Source: Platanthera guangdongensis (Eukaryota; Streptophyta; Magnoliopsida; Asparagales; Orchidaceae). Taken from it: a stretch of DNA of 64,000 bases. The stretch covers positions 168,845,220 through 168,909,219 of the forward strand of contig CM077162.1 in the NCBI GenBank assembly GCA_039583875.1, in the 5' to 3' direction. Shown one piece after another: positions 34,851 through 45,869 of this stretch (the first letter of the stretch is position 1; every line of letters begins with the position of its first letter). Below the pieces are notes generated by a model. It did not search any database. It had not been told where the DNA came from and worked only from the letters and a program-made list of their open reading frames with translations. The translations under genes were made by a program, and so were the position numbers.

Positions 34851-36675
34851 GACTGCCGTCAATACTATTTATTGGATGGAGGAGGCACAAGAGCTGGAGA
34901 AGGAGATGGAGATGGATGAGGAAGCTGTGGGGGAAGGAGAGATAAGCCGAAGAGAGTCTGATAGGAAGATAGTGGGGGCAGGAGAGATGAGCCTCGATGA
35001 GGCTGGGGAGAAGACTGAAGAGGAGGTTATGGAGAGAGGTGTGGTAAGCCTAGGTGAGGTGGTTGAGAATACTGTAGGGGAGCAAGGTGTAGAGGGTGAA
35101 GCTGGGGGTGAGAACCAGAGGGGTGAAGGAGCGGAGTTGTTTGGGGAAGGCCTATTGGAGGCGATGGAATTTGAGAGGGCAGAAGGTGACGAGGATTTGA
35201 GAGAAGAGGAGGAAGGAGCTGGCAAGGAGCTATCCCGGCTTGAGCCTGCGGAGGAAGTCATGGAGATGGAGGTCATCAGCAGGGCAGAGAATGTAGAGAA
35301 GGTGAGGGCCAGCGACGACTTGCGTCTAGAAGGCCAGGAAAGGATTTGGGAGTGCATACAAAAGAATGTTGACATCTTTGCATGGAGCGCAGTGGACATG
35401 TCGGGCATTGACGCTGATGTGGCTTGCCACCACCTAAACTTGGATCCCAAGATGCGTCCCATTCACCAGAAGATGAGGACCATCGCCACCAAGCTGGAGG
35501 ATCCCATCTGCAAGGAGGTTAAGAAGCTTCTCAATGCAGGTTTTATCTCGGAGATCGAGTACCCAGGCTAGATCTCCAATGTGGTAATGGTAAAGAAGGG
35601 TGATGGGAAGTGGCGCATGTGTGTAGTTTTCTCTTTATTGAATAAATCTTGCCCAAAGGATTGCTACCCCCTGCCTCGGATCGACGCGCTGGTTGATTCA
35701 GCCATCAGTTTTTCTATTATGAGTTTTTTGGATGTTTTTTAGGATATCACCAGATCCGCATGCATCCCCCCAATGTCAAGGATGTCTCCTTCATCACAAG
35801 GGATGCTTCAGCTATAAAATGTGTCTTTTGGGGCTAAAGAATGCGGGGGCTACGTACCACCGAATGATGGATCATATGTTTAAAAATCAAAGGGGTAGGA
35901 ACCTGGAGGTCTATGTAGATGACTTCATGATAAAGAGCAGGGATGTGGGTTCACACATACTTGACATGGAGGAGACGTTCGCGACCCTGCGAAAGTTCAA
36001 GATGAGGCTGAACCCCCAGAAGTGTTTCTTTGGTGCAAGCTTAGGCAAGTTTGTCAGACACCTTCTAACCCCGGCAGGGGTCGATCCTAACCCGAATAAG
36101 GTGAAGGACATCGTAGAATTTGAATAGCCTCGCAATGCCAAGGAGGTTCAGCACTTGACGGGTAAGCTGGCCGGGCTGAGTCGGTTTCTCTCCAGTGTCG
36201 CAGAGAAGTGCTCGTCTTTCTTCAAAACATTTTGGGGGAACAAACAGTTTGAGTGGACATAGGAATGTGAGGAGGCGTTCAAGGAATTGAAGACTCAACT
36301 ATCCCAATCACCGCTCCTGCAATGCCCGAAGGAAGGGGAGGATCTAGCCTTGTACCTTGGAGTAGGAGCAGAGGTGGTGAGCTCTATTTTGGTAAGGGAA
36401 GAAGGGGGGAGACAATTACTAACCTACTATGTCAGTAGGATCTGAAAGAAGGCTGAGTACGCTACCCCATCTTAGAGAAGTTGGCCTTCTCTCTGATTGT
36501 CTCGGCCAGTAAGCTCAAGCCATATTTCCAAGCTCATTCGATCAAAGTGGTGACCGACCATCCGCTGGGCACGATTTTTGATGGGATGGAACACTCAGGG
36601 CGATTGGCCAAGTGGTCCATTGAGCTTAGTGAGTTCGATGTCTCCTTCGTGCCAAGGCTTTTCATAATGGCGTAG
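34849..36675 (+). pseudogene. pol: Tat reverse transcriptase and first RNase H
   Basis: A Glu-rich linker (34849-35330) of EEVMEME-like repeats is followed by the RT start (KNVDIFAWSAVDMSGID, VKKLLNAGFISEIEYPG), then a TAG at 35569 where the family has Trp. RT continues with VVMVKKGDGKWRMC and PLPRIDALVD, shifts frame near 35740, and gives LLGLKNAGATYHRMMDHMF with the catalytic box VYVDDFMIKS intact near 35910. RNase H follows (LAFSLIVSASKLKPYFQ, VTDHPLGTIFDGMEHSGRLA). At least six stops and two frameshifts are present. Many stops replace Trp or Gln codons. Confidence 0.87.
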
Positions 36676-36678
36676 GCA

Positions 36679-36978
36679 TTGGCTAACTTCTTAGCTGACT
36701 ACGTCATAGAGCTGGAGGGGGAGGAAGCACTGCCAAGGGAAGCGTGGAAGATGTTCGTTGATGGAGCCTCGGGGAAGGACTCCTTTGGTGGATGGGTAGT
36801 GTTGGTAAGCCCTCAAGGGGCCACCATAGAGCAAGCAGTAGCGCTGCAATTCCTGGGCAAAAATAATCAGGCGGAGTATGAGGCTGTCATAGACGGATTG
36901 TGGTTGTCTATGGAGCTCGCGGTTCACGACATGGAGGTGCTCACAGATTCACTGGTGGTGGCCTCACAGGTTAGGTGA
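36679..36978 (+). pseudogene. pol: Tat additional (archaeal-type) RNase H
   Basis: A 99-codon open stretch reads MFVDGASGKDSFGGWVVLVS, QAEYEAVIDGLWLSMELAV and VLTDSLVVASQVR. The acidic residues of the RNase H fold (D in FVDGAS, E in AEYEA, D in LTDS) are kept. A second RNase H between RT-RH and integrase is the hallmark of the Tat lineage. The stop at 36976-36978 replaces a coding triplet of the same domain. Confidence 0.88.
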
Positions 36979-36999
36979 GAATATGAAGCTCGGGAGACT

Positions 37000-38460
37000 A
37001 CCCTCCAGAAGTACTTGTCCAAGGCTAGGATGATCATCGGTTGTTTTCGAGTGTTCTCAATTCAACATGTCCCTAGGGAAGAGAATTAATCAGCGGATCG
37101 ATTGGCCAAGTTTGGACCCCGAGTGGGGGACCTTGACCAAGCTATTTCATCCAACAATCGAGGAGGGGGAGTTGATGGAAGTGGATCGACGACCCTCGTG
37201 GGTGGTTCCCATTGTGACCTTCTTCGACACAAGCAACCTCCCCGAAGGCGTCAAGGAAGCAAAGGGCTTTCGGCACAAAGCGGCTCACTATCATATGCAT
37301 GAAGGGGGATTACATCAAAAGATGCTATCAGGCCTTTTAGAGTGATGTGTGGTGGAGGAAGAGATCCCAAGAATTTTGGAAGAGGTGCACACCGAAGAAT
37401 GTGGTAGCCATTCGGGGAGTAGAACGTTGGAGTCAAGGGTGGTCAGGCATGGATACTTCTAGCCCTCCTTGAGGAAGGATGTCGCAGAGTTCGCGAGAAG
37501 GTGCCAAAAGTGTCAACTATACACCCCCTCCAACTCTTGCCCGCTCAACGGCTTTGAAGCTTTACGATGCCATGGCCTTTTGCCATTTGGGGAATGGACC
37601 TAGTCGGACAATTTCCTCTAGTGAGCGGGCAGAGAAGGTTCCTCTTGGTTATGAACGACTACTTTTGAAAGTGTCTGGAGGTCAAGGAGTTGGACAAGGT
37701 TACATCGCAGGTCAACAGGAACTACATTTGGAGAGAGATCATCTGTAGGCACGGGCTGCCTCAGGGCATTGTCACGTACAATGGACCACAGTTTGCAAGG
37801 GAGGAGTTCATTAGCTTCTGCACTGAGTTAGTTATCGACCTCAAGTTTGCCTTCGTCCACCACCCCAGGAGAAACGGCCAGGTGGAGGCAGCAAACAAAA
37901 TCATAGTGAACCTGCTCAAGAATAAGGTGGAGAACTTGAGGAGGAGTTAGGTGGAGCATCTCCCTTCGGTGTGGTGGGCTCTATGAACATCTCCAAACAC
38001 GGCCACTGGCGAAACTCCCTTCAAACTCTTGCATGGGTGTGAGGTAGTCCTACCCATGGAGTTCGAGGTCCAATCCCCACGGGTTGCGGCCGCAGGCAAA
38101 GGAGGTGAGGCATGGAGGGAAGGAAATGAGGAGGAGCTATGGTTCCAACTGGGCATGATGGAGGAACTTCGCAATGTTGTCGCTGTCAGGCAAGAGTAGG
38201 TCAAGCGACGGATGGAAAAGTACTTTGACAAGCACATGCTGATCAAACAATTTGCTGAAGGAGATCTAGCCATAAAGAAAGTTGATGCTGCCGGAAGATC
38301 GGCCCCCGTGGGTAAACTCAATCCCAATTGGGAGGGACCTTAGATTGTGGAAAAACTCCTGGGGTCAGGGGGATACCACCTCCAGATTGTTGAAGGGGTA
38401 TCCATGAGTCACGCATGGAGTGGCGATGACCTGAACTATTTTTATCCTTTGCATGGGTAA
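37000..38460 (+). pseudogene. pol: Tat integrase
   Basis: Pieces in order: metal-binding part EECGSHSGSRTLESRVVRHG and FARRCQKCQLY (37390-37520). The core follows with RHGLPQGIVTYNGPQFAREE, where the family has VSDNG, so a catalytic Asp has become Tyr. Then HHPRRNGQVEAANKI with the catalytic Glu kept, and the C-terminus FAEGDLAIKKVDAAGRSAPV and GKLNPNWEGP. At least six in-frame stops and several frameshifts occur. The reading ends near 38458. Confidence 0.85.
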
Positions 38461-38529
38461 GATTGTATGTTTGATTATGATAGTAATTCTAAAGGTAGTT
38501 TCTTCACAGGTTTCGAAGTGTTTATGATT

Positions 38530-38631
38530 TTGGGTGGCACCGAGTAGACCCGTTGCCCAGGATCCCATCAAGCTGGCAGGTTTGTAGGCTCGCTCGGTGG
38601 CCGAAGAAAGGATTATGGAAATTTACAAGAC
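38530..38631 (+). repeat. Tat 3' tandem repeat, first partial unit
   Basis: CACCGAGTAGACCCGTTGCCCAGG and AGGTTTGTAGGCTCGC match the units at 47487-48800. The array is cut here by copia element B, which entered at AAGAC. Confidence 0.82.
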
Positions 38632-40279
38632 TGAAAGTCCACCTAGTGTCAACTAGTTTCACCTATGGGGGGGGGGGGAATAGGTGACGTGCAGCATTTT
38701 TGCGGAATTTTAAGATTGTACCTGCACAATAAAAATAAACAGCACAGCACACAGAATACACAGGCAATTTATAGTGGTTCCCCGACTTGGGTACATCCAC
38801 TTTCCCCCTTCGACCTATCTCCCAACAAGGGACGACTCGGTCACTTCTCCAACAGGATTGAAATCCAATCCTTGCACTCTCGGAAGGAACCCTTCCACAC
38901 GTAGGAGTCAACACTCCCACAAACCGGGTTGCACCCAACCCTTACAATCACGGAACAAACGTTCCTTTACAACAAAAGTAAAACTAGAATGTACACGAGA
39001 TACAAACTTCGTTTGGAGACTAAGATGTCCCTCTTTGTTGACGACGTGTTCTTGACGTCCACAAGGAGTCCACAACCTTAGATCTCTCTTGGTGAGGATC
39101 TCCCCGGAACCGGCGGTGCCAAGATGAGCGGCGGCTAGGTTCACGGGATCGGCGGCAACAACGATGTGAGGCTGCACTTCTTTGTTGATCCAAACTTCGT
39201 AGCGAAGCAAGCTAGGTCTACCAACGGTCACACTAGGATCTATCGTCTCGATCGATTCGGATGGGGAAGATTTTCCCGATCTACAAATCGAGAGACAAGA
39301 GATCTCCGGATAGACACGTGAGACGCTAAGCTTAGCTAGGCTTCTGTCGCAGGAGAATCTGGGCGAAACCACGATCAACCGGCGAACAGCTTGTCGCGAG
39401 CGGCAGCGGCGGCGGCGGAGCGGAAGCAGCGATTTTAGGGTTCGTCCGTGCTCGCGTATTTCTTATCTTCTTCGCTCATTACTGTTCAAAAATACCCATG
39501 TATTTATACACTGTAGATACTTACAATATGATCGTTGTGGGTCCCATACGTAGAAACCCGAAAAGCGGTTCAAAATAGTCCAGCGGCAGAATCCGGTCCA
39601 GCAGCATCCAGAGAAAACGCCAAGTAAAATTCGTCGAGAATCATTGGTGATTCTCGACGAATCGGCGAGAATCAGTCAATGATTCTCGACGATTCGTCGA
39701 GAATCACTAGTGATTCTTGACGATTCACTTGTTGATTCTCAACGAATATAACTTGGTTTTCATGATCTGCTCAACGATGGGTTCGGCGAGAATCATTAGT
39801 GATTCTCGCCGAATCTTACTTGGCACCATTTTGAGGTAGCCGGAAGGAGTCGGCGAGAGTCACTAATGATTCTCGACGATTCGGCGAGAATCACTAGTGA
39901 TTCTCGCCGAATCGGCGAGAATCACTTGGTGATTCTCGTCGAATTTTACTTAGACGTATTTTCGTCTTTCCACCCAAGAGCTGCTCCTTGACCCATCCTT
40001 GCTCCTTGTCTTCTCTTGCATAAACATGGCCCTGTACTTGAAAGTAAGTGCACTCCAATAGAGAGAGTACACATAGGCCAACACACTGATCTGCTCAACG
40101 AGGGATTACGTCGTGCAGACCCGTGTATATTGACCTACTGCACCCTGACATTGGTGTGCACTTAGCGTGGAATAACTGCAAGCATAACTTAAGAGGTTTC
40201 ATCAAATACATTGTGAATTCATCTTAGCTTGACAGGTGGCTTCCTCAGATCCAGGTGATTGTGGATAGAATACCCAACA
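38632..40279 (-). repeat. 3' LTR of element B (1648 bp)
   Basis: Plus-strand limits TGAAAGTCC...CCCAACA. It has the G tract with flanking CACCTATG/ATAGGTG, the TATA box (39501-39508, minus) and the palindrome array (39634-39950). Confidence 0.93.
39634..39950. repeat. U3 palindrome array, 3' LTR of B
   Basis: CGNCGAGAATCA / TGATTCTCGNCG units as in LTR A. The partner array in the other LTR is at 46868-47150 and is one unit (about 32 bp) shorter. Confidence 0.88.
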
Positions 40280-40531
40280 ATCTCCCCCTATTTGACGAAG
40301 CCAAAACCCTACTAGCTAAGATGAATAACACCAATCAAATAATAAAAATAGCATTCAGAATCTAAACATGCAGCACAAGAGAATATAAGCAAACAGATCA
40401 AGGCTTGAGTCATTCACAAATTCAAATATATATACCAATATATATATATACACATATAATCTCAGAATTGTTCATATAATAACAATAAGCATTAAATGTT
40501 CTTAAGAGAAAATGACAAGCTAAAACATTGT

Positions 40532-42859
40532 TGTCTATTTTTCCTTAGCTAAGTCATCCTTGAATTTTTACGCCAAATACTTCTTCCTTTGCCTCTCCAT
40601 ATACTCTTTAGGCTTCGGATAGTATCTGGGAGGAGGAACTTTATCTGCATCCGTATTATTTCTGAAGAAGATGTTTTGTTTTGCTTCATACGTTTTGTGC
40701 ATTTCCCACTCATACTAGCTGTATACTTCGTTTCGATTGAGTTCTCCTTTTTCTTGTAGCCAGAAGGTGTCCAAGATGATGTTCTTTGAAACTGGACTCC
40801 ACATTTCATTTCGTACTTCCTCCTCACTCATTCTGATTCTCTTCTCAGCTAGTGTCTCCTTGGAGGTCCCTTCATGAGCTTTTCTCTTGCCCCTGGCTTT
40901 TGCTAGGGCCTCTTGGTCAAACATGCTCCTCAGTTTAGCTTTGGAAATAGCCCTAGCATCAGCTTCACTTATGGGAACATCTGCAGCACTGGCACTTATT
41001 CCCTCAGCAGCACTTACTCCCTCAGCGGCCGTAGAAGTCTCAAGAGCATGAATATCCGCAGGATTTTCAGGCAAGGCGATGCCTAACGCCTGGTGGAGCA
41101 TCCACCAGCTGCTGTCATAGACGTATTTGTTTGACTGTTCGAAGTTGTTGATCATGACTTCTCGGAGCTCAGCCATCTTAGCTATATAGTCCTTCTCCCC
41201 CTTTTTGGCTTCGACAGCGATGAAGTTTGCATAGGAGTGCAGGGAGTCATCAATATGCTTGGTGGTCCGGGAGAATTCAGTGACCAAGGCCTGCTGATTG
41301 GCGTTGAGAGTGACCATATTACCGTCAAACTTTTGAATGTTGTTGGCTACAACATGAGCATTCTGATTTACTACAGCAAGAGTGTCGGTGTTCTTTTTCA
41401 ATCCGGCCATAAGAAGTGTGACAGCTTCACCGGCCGCGGTATACTTCTCTTCAAATTTCTTGTCCATCACGTCAAGTTTATGATTGATCTCCACCATATT
41501 CTTGAGCATGAGATTTTCAGACTTCTTAATTCTTTGCAGCATTTTATTCTGAGCTTTATCAAAGGAGGCTTAAAGCTCATTCACGATGCCCTGAATGATA
41601 TTTACAGTGTGAGTGGCTAGCTCATCTCGTAATGGAAGAGCCAGAGGCACTTCTTGGCCTTGCTCTTCAGCAGACGCATCTGTAGAGCTGGATACAAGCA
41701 CAGTCTCTAATGGGGGAATGCTGGCGGCCTCTGTAGATTTTTCTGACTCCTCCTCCAATCGTGCACCAATGTTTTCAGGAATGATTTCAGGTGCGTGCTT
41801 GTCAGATGGAGGTTCAATGAGATCCGGAGCCTCCAATGCTTCATTTCCCTCATTCCCGTCTTCCTCTCCGTCATCATCCATGAAATCATCTTCATCAGTA
41901 GCCTCTTACAACTCTTTGTCAGCTGTCTCCTGTACAGTAGCTTTGGCTCCTTGATCGTTCCGGTTCAGGGCCTCCTCATGCTCCAGCACAGTTTCACTTT
42001 CTTCTTGTAGTTCGGCCACAGCATCCCTGGCCACCTGGGAGATGTCAGATACTATATCAGCATGAGTGGGTATAGTCTCCCCCTCAATTCCTGCAGTCAA
42101 AGTATCAGGAATTTCACTGGGGGTGACTGCTGGAGATACTCCTTATTGTTCTTCCACGGCAGTCTGCCCAATACGCCTCTCCCATCTGTCAAACACACTT
42201 GAGTCCATCTTCTTCAAGTAGTGTAGAGGAACACCTTTACTCATGTCAAACTTGTCTCCATTTAGCTGATTTAGATACAGACTTATGATTCGGCCAAAAC
42301 TCGGAGAGCTCGAGATGTCCTTTATCTTCTCGAACAGCAACGCCCCCCAGTTGAACCTTTTACGGCAGACAATTTCCACCAGGATCTTGAACATATCCGC
42401 AGAGATATGGTCATGAGATCCTGGCTTGCAGATGAGTACCTTTCCAATTATGTTAGACAGAAGCTTCCCTTCTTCATTCATATCCTTGCGCTTGATCGAA
42501 AGAGTTCCTTGTGGGAGACCACAGAACAAGAGAGTCCTGCTTTTGTCTTCTTCCTCAAGATAGTCCTCGTGCTCTGAGCTAGAGAGCTGCAGGAAGCGGG
42601 TCAGCTTGCTGGCAGACATCTTGACCTTTGCCCCAGCCACCTTGCCTTTGATTAAAGATTCGCCATTCCGTAGTCTTGCGGTAGCGAAGAACTCCAGCAC
42701 CTCTTTGTCCAAGATTTTGCACGGGTGCTCCCGGACGAATGATAACCTAGCCTCTTCCAGCATCAGAATGATGTTTCTGAATTCATCAGAGGCGTGAGAG
42801 AACCCAGTTCGAACTAGCTCGCAACCAGTGACCAACCCAGCAGTTGTCCTTGGAGCCAT
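40532..42859 (-). pseudogene. third ORF of element B, about 770 codons with five stops
   Basis: ATG at 42859 starts one frame that is maintained to about 40532 but broken by stops at 42143-42145, about 41906, 41570-41572, 40715-40717 and about 40572. The N-terminal 240 residues share a pattern with ORF3 of element D: NIIGKVLICK...HDHIS, FNWGALLFEKIKD, FGRIISLYL, RWERRIGQ. The middle is acidic (Glu/Asp-rich). Then a heptad-like helical stretch (MLQRIKKSENLMLKNMVEIN onward) suggests a coiled coil, and the C-terminus is basic (KARGKRKAHEGTSKETLAEK). The N-terminal region resembles the 'putative plant transposon protein' domain found in many plant elements. Function is unknown; the position matches the env-like ORF of SIRE elements, but I see no signal peptide or membrane segment. 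Confidence 0.8.
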
Positions 42860-43132
42860 TGTAGATCTAGGGAGAGAAGCCCTATTCTACGCTTAATCAA
42901 AAATCAAAAAGGAAGCGACTCTAGCGATCAAGTCCAAGTAAGGGTAAGGGAGGGTTACCTAAAGGTGTAGACGGTGGGTTAGTGCGATGAAGACGAGGGA
43001 CACCCGATGAGTGTACGCGGAGAAATTCCTGGAGGCAAGAATTGAAGCCGGCAGAGCGTCCAAGATCAAGGTGAGCGTCCTGCGGGAAACTTGCGGTGAG
43101 AAGCGATGAAAGGGGAAGATGATTTGGGGACA

Positions 43133-43500
43133 TTCCAGCGGGATTCGGCGGGAGACCTGCGATGGAGACCGGTTCGGCGAGAGTCTTGCGGGAGTTGGCG
43201 AGTTGCCCTTCCGGTGAGTTTCCCCTGCGGCGGTGAGTCTTGTGGGAGTCGGTGAGTTTCCCCTCGGCGAGTTTCCGGCGGAGAAGGAGAGAGTCCCCTG
43301 CGGAGAGAGTCGGCGAGATTCGGCGAGCTTCCGCGAGTCGGTGGGAATGGGAAGAGTCGGCGGTAGAAATCTTACGGGATTTGGCGTGTTTCCTGCGAAG
43401 TTCGGCGGGATTCGTATGGTTTGTTCCTTCGGCGGGATTCTTATGGAAGGTGAAGGGTCGGCGGGATTCTAATATACATAAAGATGAGTTCGGCGGGAGA
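43133..43500. repeat. CGGCGAGA array upstream of ORF3 in element B
   Basis: Dense degenerate repeats of TTCGGCGAGA, GTCGGCGAG and TTCGGCGGGA over about 370 bp, 5' of the ORF3 start on the minus strand. TTCGGCGAGA is also the core of the LTR array of this element. A clear TATA box between array and ATG was not found. Confidence 0.75.
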
Positions 43501-44215
43501 CCACGTGAGATAAACGGGATTTAGAATGAATTTAACGGGTTTCCGGCTTTTCTATATATTTCTTGATGATAATCTTCGCTAGTTTTTAGTGAACAGATGG
43601 AAAATTCATTATTTCTTTCAGGGTTTCTGCAACGAGTGATGAATATCTTTTAAGTTTCCTCAAAGGCTAGTAAATACGCTTTGCATATGCTACAGGTCCT
43701 TTATTTAAATCTGTACATTTGCCATCATAAAATCAATTCCTAGTTCATGAAAGGAACACTAAAAGAAGAGGTTAGAACAATAACCAGGATCACTAAATAA
43801 GCTTTTCAAGGCCAATGTAATAAGGACTTTTTCCTCCATGTTATTAGATGATTCAAGGATAACTAGAAAGTGATCAAGAAAACACTGACTTGCAATCACC
43901 CTCATACCAGTTGACATTCCTTAGATGTACTTACATACAAGTGAAGTATACGTATAAATATGTATATGTATATATATATATATATATAACTGTGGATACC
44001 CTATGACTCAAGTCCTGGAACTGAGCAAACGTACCTGAGATTATGAGAGTTATCATTTAGTCCCCCAGGAAAAACATATTAGGAGCTTGATGTGAATAAG
44101 CTCAATTAGATATCACATCTGTTATTCCAGATACTTGTTCCAATTTATTCTTGAGCCACCTACTGTCTAGTTCCCATCATATTTAAGGGAACCTAGACTA
44201 CCCTGCAAGAAAGAA
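43501..44215. other. gene-free stretch of element B
   Basis: AT-rich DNA between the array and the end of gag, where pol would be in a full element. It includes a (TA)n run near 43970-43988. No pol motif is visible on either strand. Confidence 0.7.
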
Positions 44216-45795
44216 TTACTTTACCTTAGGAACCCAAATCATATTGGGTCCTAGGTTCCTGTTAGCATAAGCACTCGACTGCCTTCCTTCAGAAAGCCTG
44301 CCAGGAAGACTACCTCTGTCCTGTGAATGTGGATCAGCCATTGCCTTTGGCACAGAGGGGTTGTGCCAACAGTCGATGGCAAAGTGTCCCACTTTGCCAC
44401 AGCACCAACATGGGTGAATATTATATCGCCGTTTCTGACCTGATCTAGTGACTGAGGTAGTCACGGTCCTAGGTCTAAACGGGATAGGGCATGATCTCCT
44501 CACAAAATTTCCTCGTCCATCGTGACACGTGGAAGGGTGGAAGGAGTGCATGTTGCGAGTGTCATGAGGCCTGGGAGGTGGTGCCTTCCTTTCAGGCATC
44601 CCCCTTCCAGAGGCCCCATGAAAACTTACACCATGACATCTAACCTCCTTATCATGTGTCCTCGGGTGGTGAGAGATGTTCTGTGAACTGGGACATGCAG
44701 ATTCACACCGAGTTGAGGCAGTGGTAGTGAATACAAAGGGCTCAGAATGAGCCTTAGGTATTCTCTCATGGGTGGCCACGATGGCCCTTGCACTACGGGT
44801 GTCTCCACATGGGGACAGATCACCCTTGCAGTGACCACGACTATTCCCGTGGTCATACCTGAAGGCATGATGAGTTGCCTTCCTGCTTGGAGTGGGGGGT
44901 CGGAATACCGTTTCCCCATTTCTCCACGAATTGATAATCCGGGAGATCCACCCGTTTTCTTGCCTTGTCTTTATAGCATCAACTTTGGAAAAGTTTGATA
45001 CTATTCTTTTCTCATTCTCTAGACTACTCTCTAGAGCTGAGATCTTAGAGTCCTTGACCTTGTTGGACGCCAATTGGAGAACCAACAATATCTTCAGTCG
45101 AGCAATCTCTTGAGCTTGCTCCTCAGCAAGTAGGTTGCTTTTCTGAAGAGCTCTCTTCAGGGAATCAGAATCTTCTGAAGGAAAGCAGTTCCTGTCTTCA
45201 GAAACTTCAAGAGATATGGGGCAGGATGAAGAAGTTACCTGCTCTTCTGGGATATTATCATTAGAGCCAGTGACCATTGTTTCATCCTCATCAGAGCTAC
45301 TTTCCTCACTGGCCTCTTCAGTCTCTGACACGGACACTGGAGCTCTGATGTTGTCCGAGAGATCTATGCCTTCATCTTCAGAGGTGAGGACCCCCACATA
45401 GGCTTCATCCTCTGGTTGACAGCAGATTCCAGCTTTCTCTGACACCCCCCCATCAACTCTGAGATCATCACCCACATAGATTTAGCCGTCCTACATTTTT
45501 CCAATCTAGAGCGAGAAGCTCCAGACCAGATATCCAAGATAATTTGACGAATCCTCTCGTCCAAGTTAAATAGTGACAGTTCCGTCTCTGACATCTCTGC
45601 AATGCACTTGGGCACTTCAATATTCTTTCCAGAGCAGGAGGTCTTCATAGGAACAAAAGGACCCTCTTCCAGGATGAAAGATGCTCGAGGATCGATGGCC
45701 TCCAAGTGATAGGACACCCTCATCCTCCAGACGGGATAATACTCCTTTGTACATGCGGGGAGTCTTAGTGGCGATATCTCATAATCCAGCTCCAT
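44216..45795 (-). pseudogene. gag: copia gag of element B, middle deleted
   Basis: ATG at 45795 opens the gag N-terminus (PVWRMRVSYHLEAIDPRASF, EEGPFVPMKTS) up to MWVMISELMGG. There the sequence jumps, with a frame change near 45450-45475, to the C-terminal half (EDEAYVGVLTSEDEGIDLSD). Compared with gag of element C, the central capsid part and the first zinc knuckle are missing. The open stretch 45475-44216 keeps a coiled region (LAEEQAQEIARLKILL) and the last knuckle CWCCGKVGHFAIDC, ending VPKVK. It probably cannot form particles alone. Confidence 0.85.
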
Positions 45796-45855
45796 GCTTC
45801 TGACACCGGTGGCAGGATACTACTCAAGGTGTTAACCTTTTTGATGAGGAACCTG

Positions 45856-45867
45856 GCTTTGATACCA
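45856..45867 (-). other. primer-binding site of element B
   Basis: On the minus strand TGGTATCAAAGC, two bases inside the 5' LTR end. It is one base from the initiator-Met tRNA complement and the same as in element C. Confidence 0.9.
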
Positions 45868-45869
45868 CT

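Noticed and set aside
34869..35462. 197-codon Ser-rich ORF on the minus strand
   Set aside because: Antisense shadow of the Glu-rich linker of the Tat pol.
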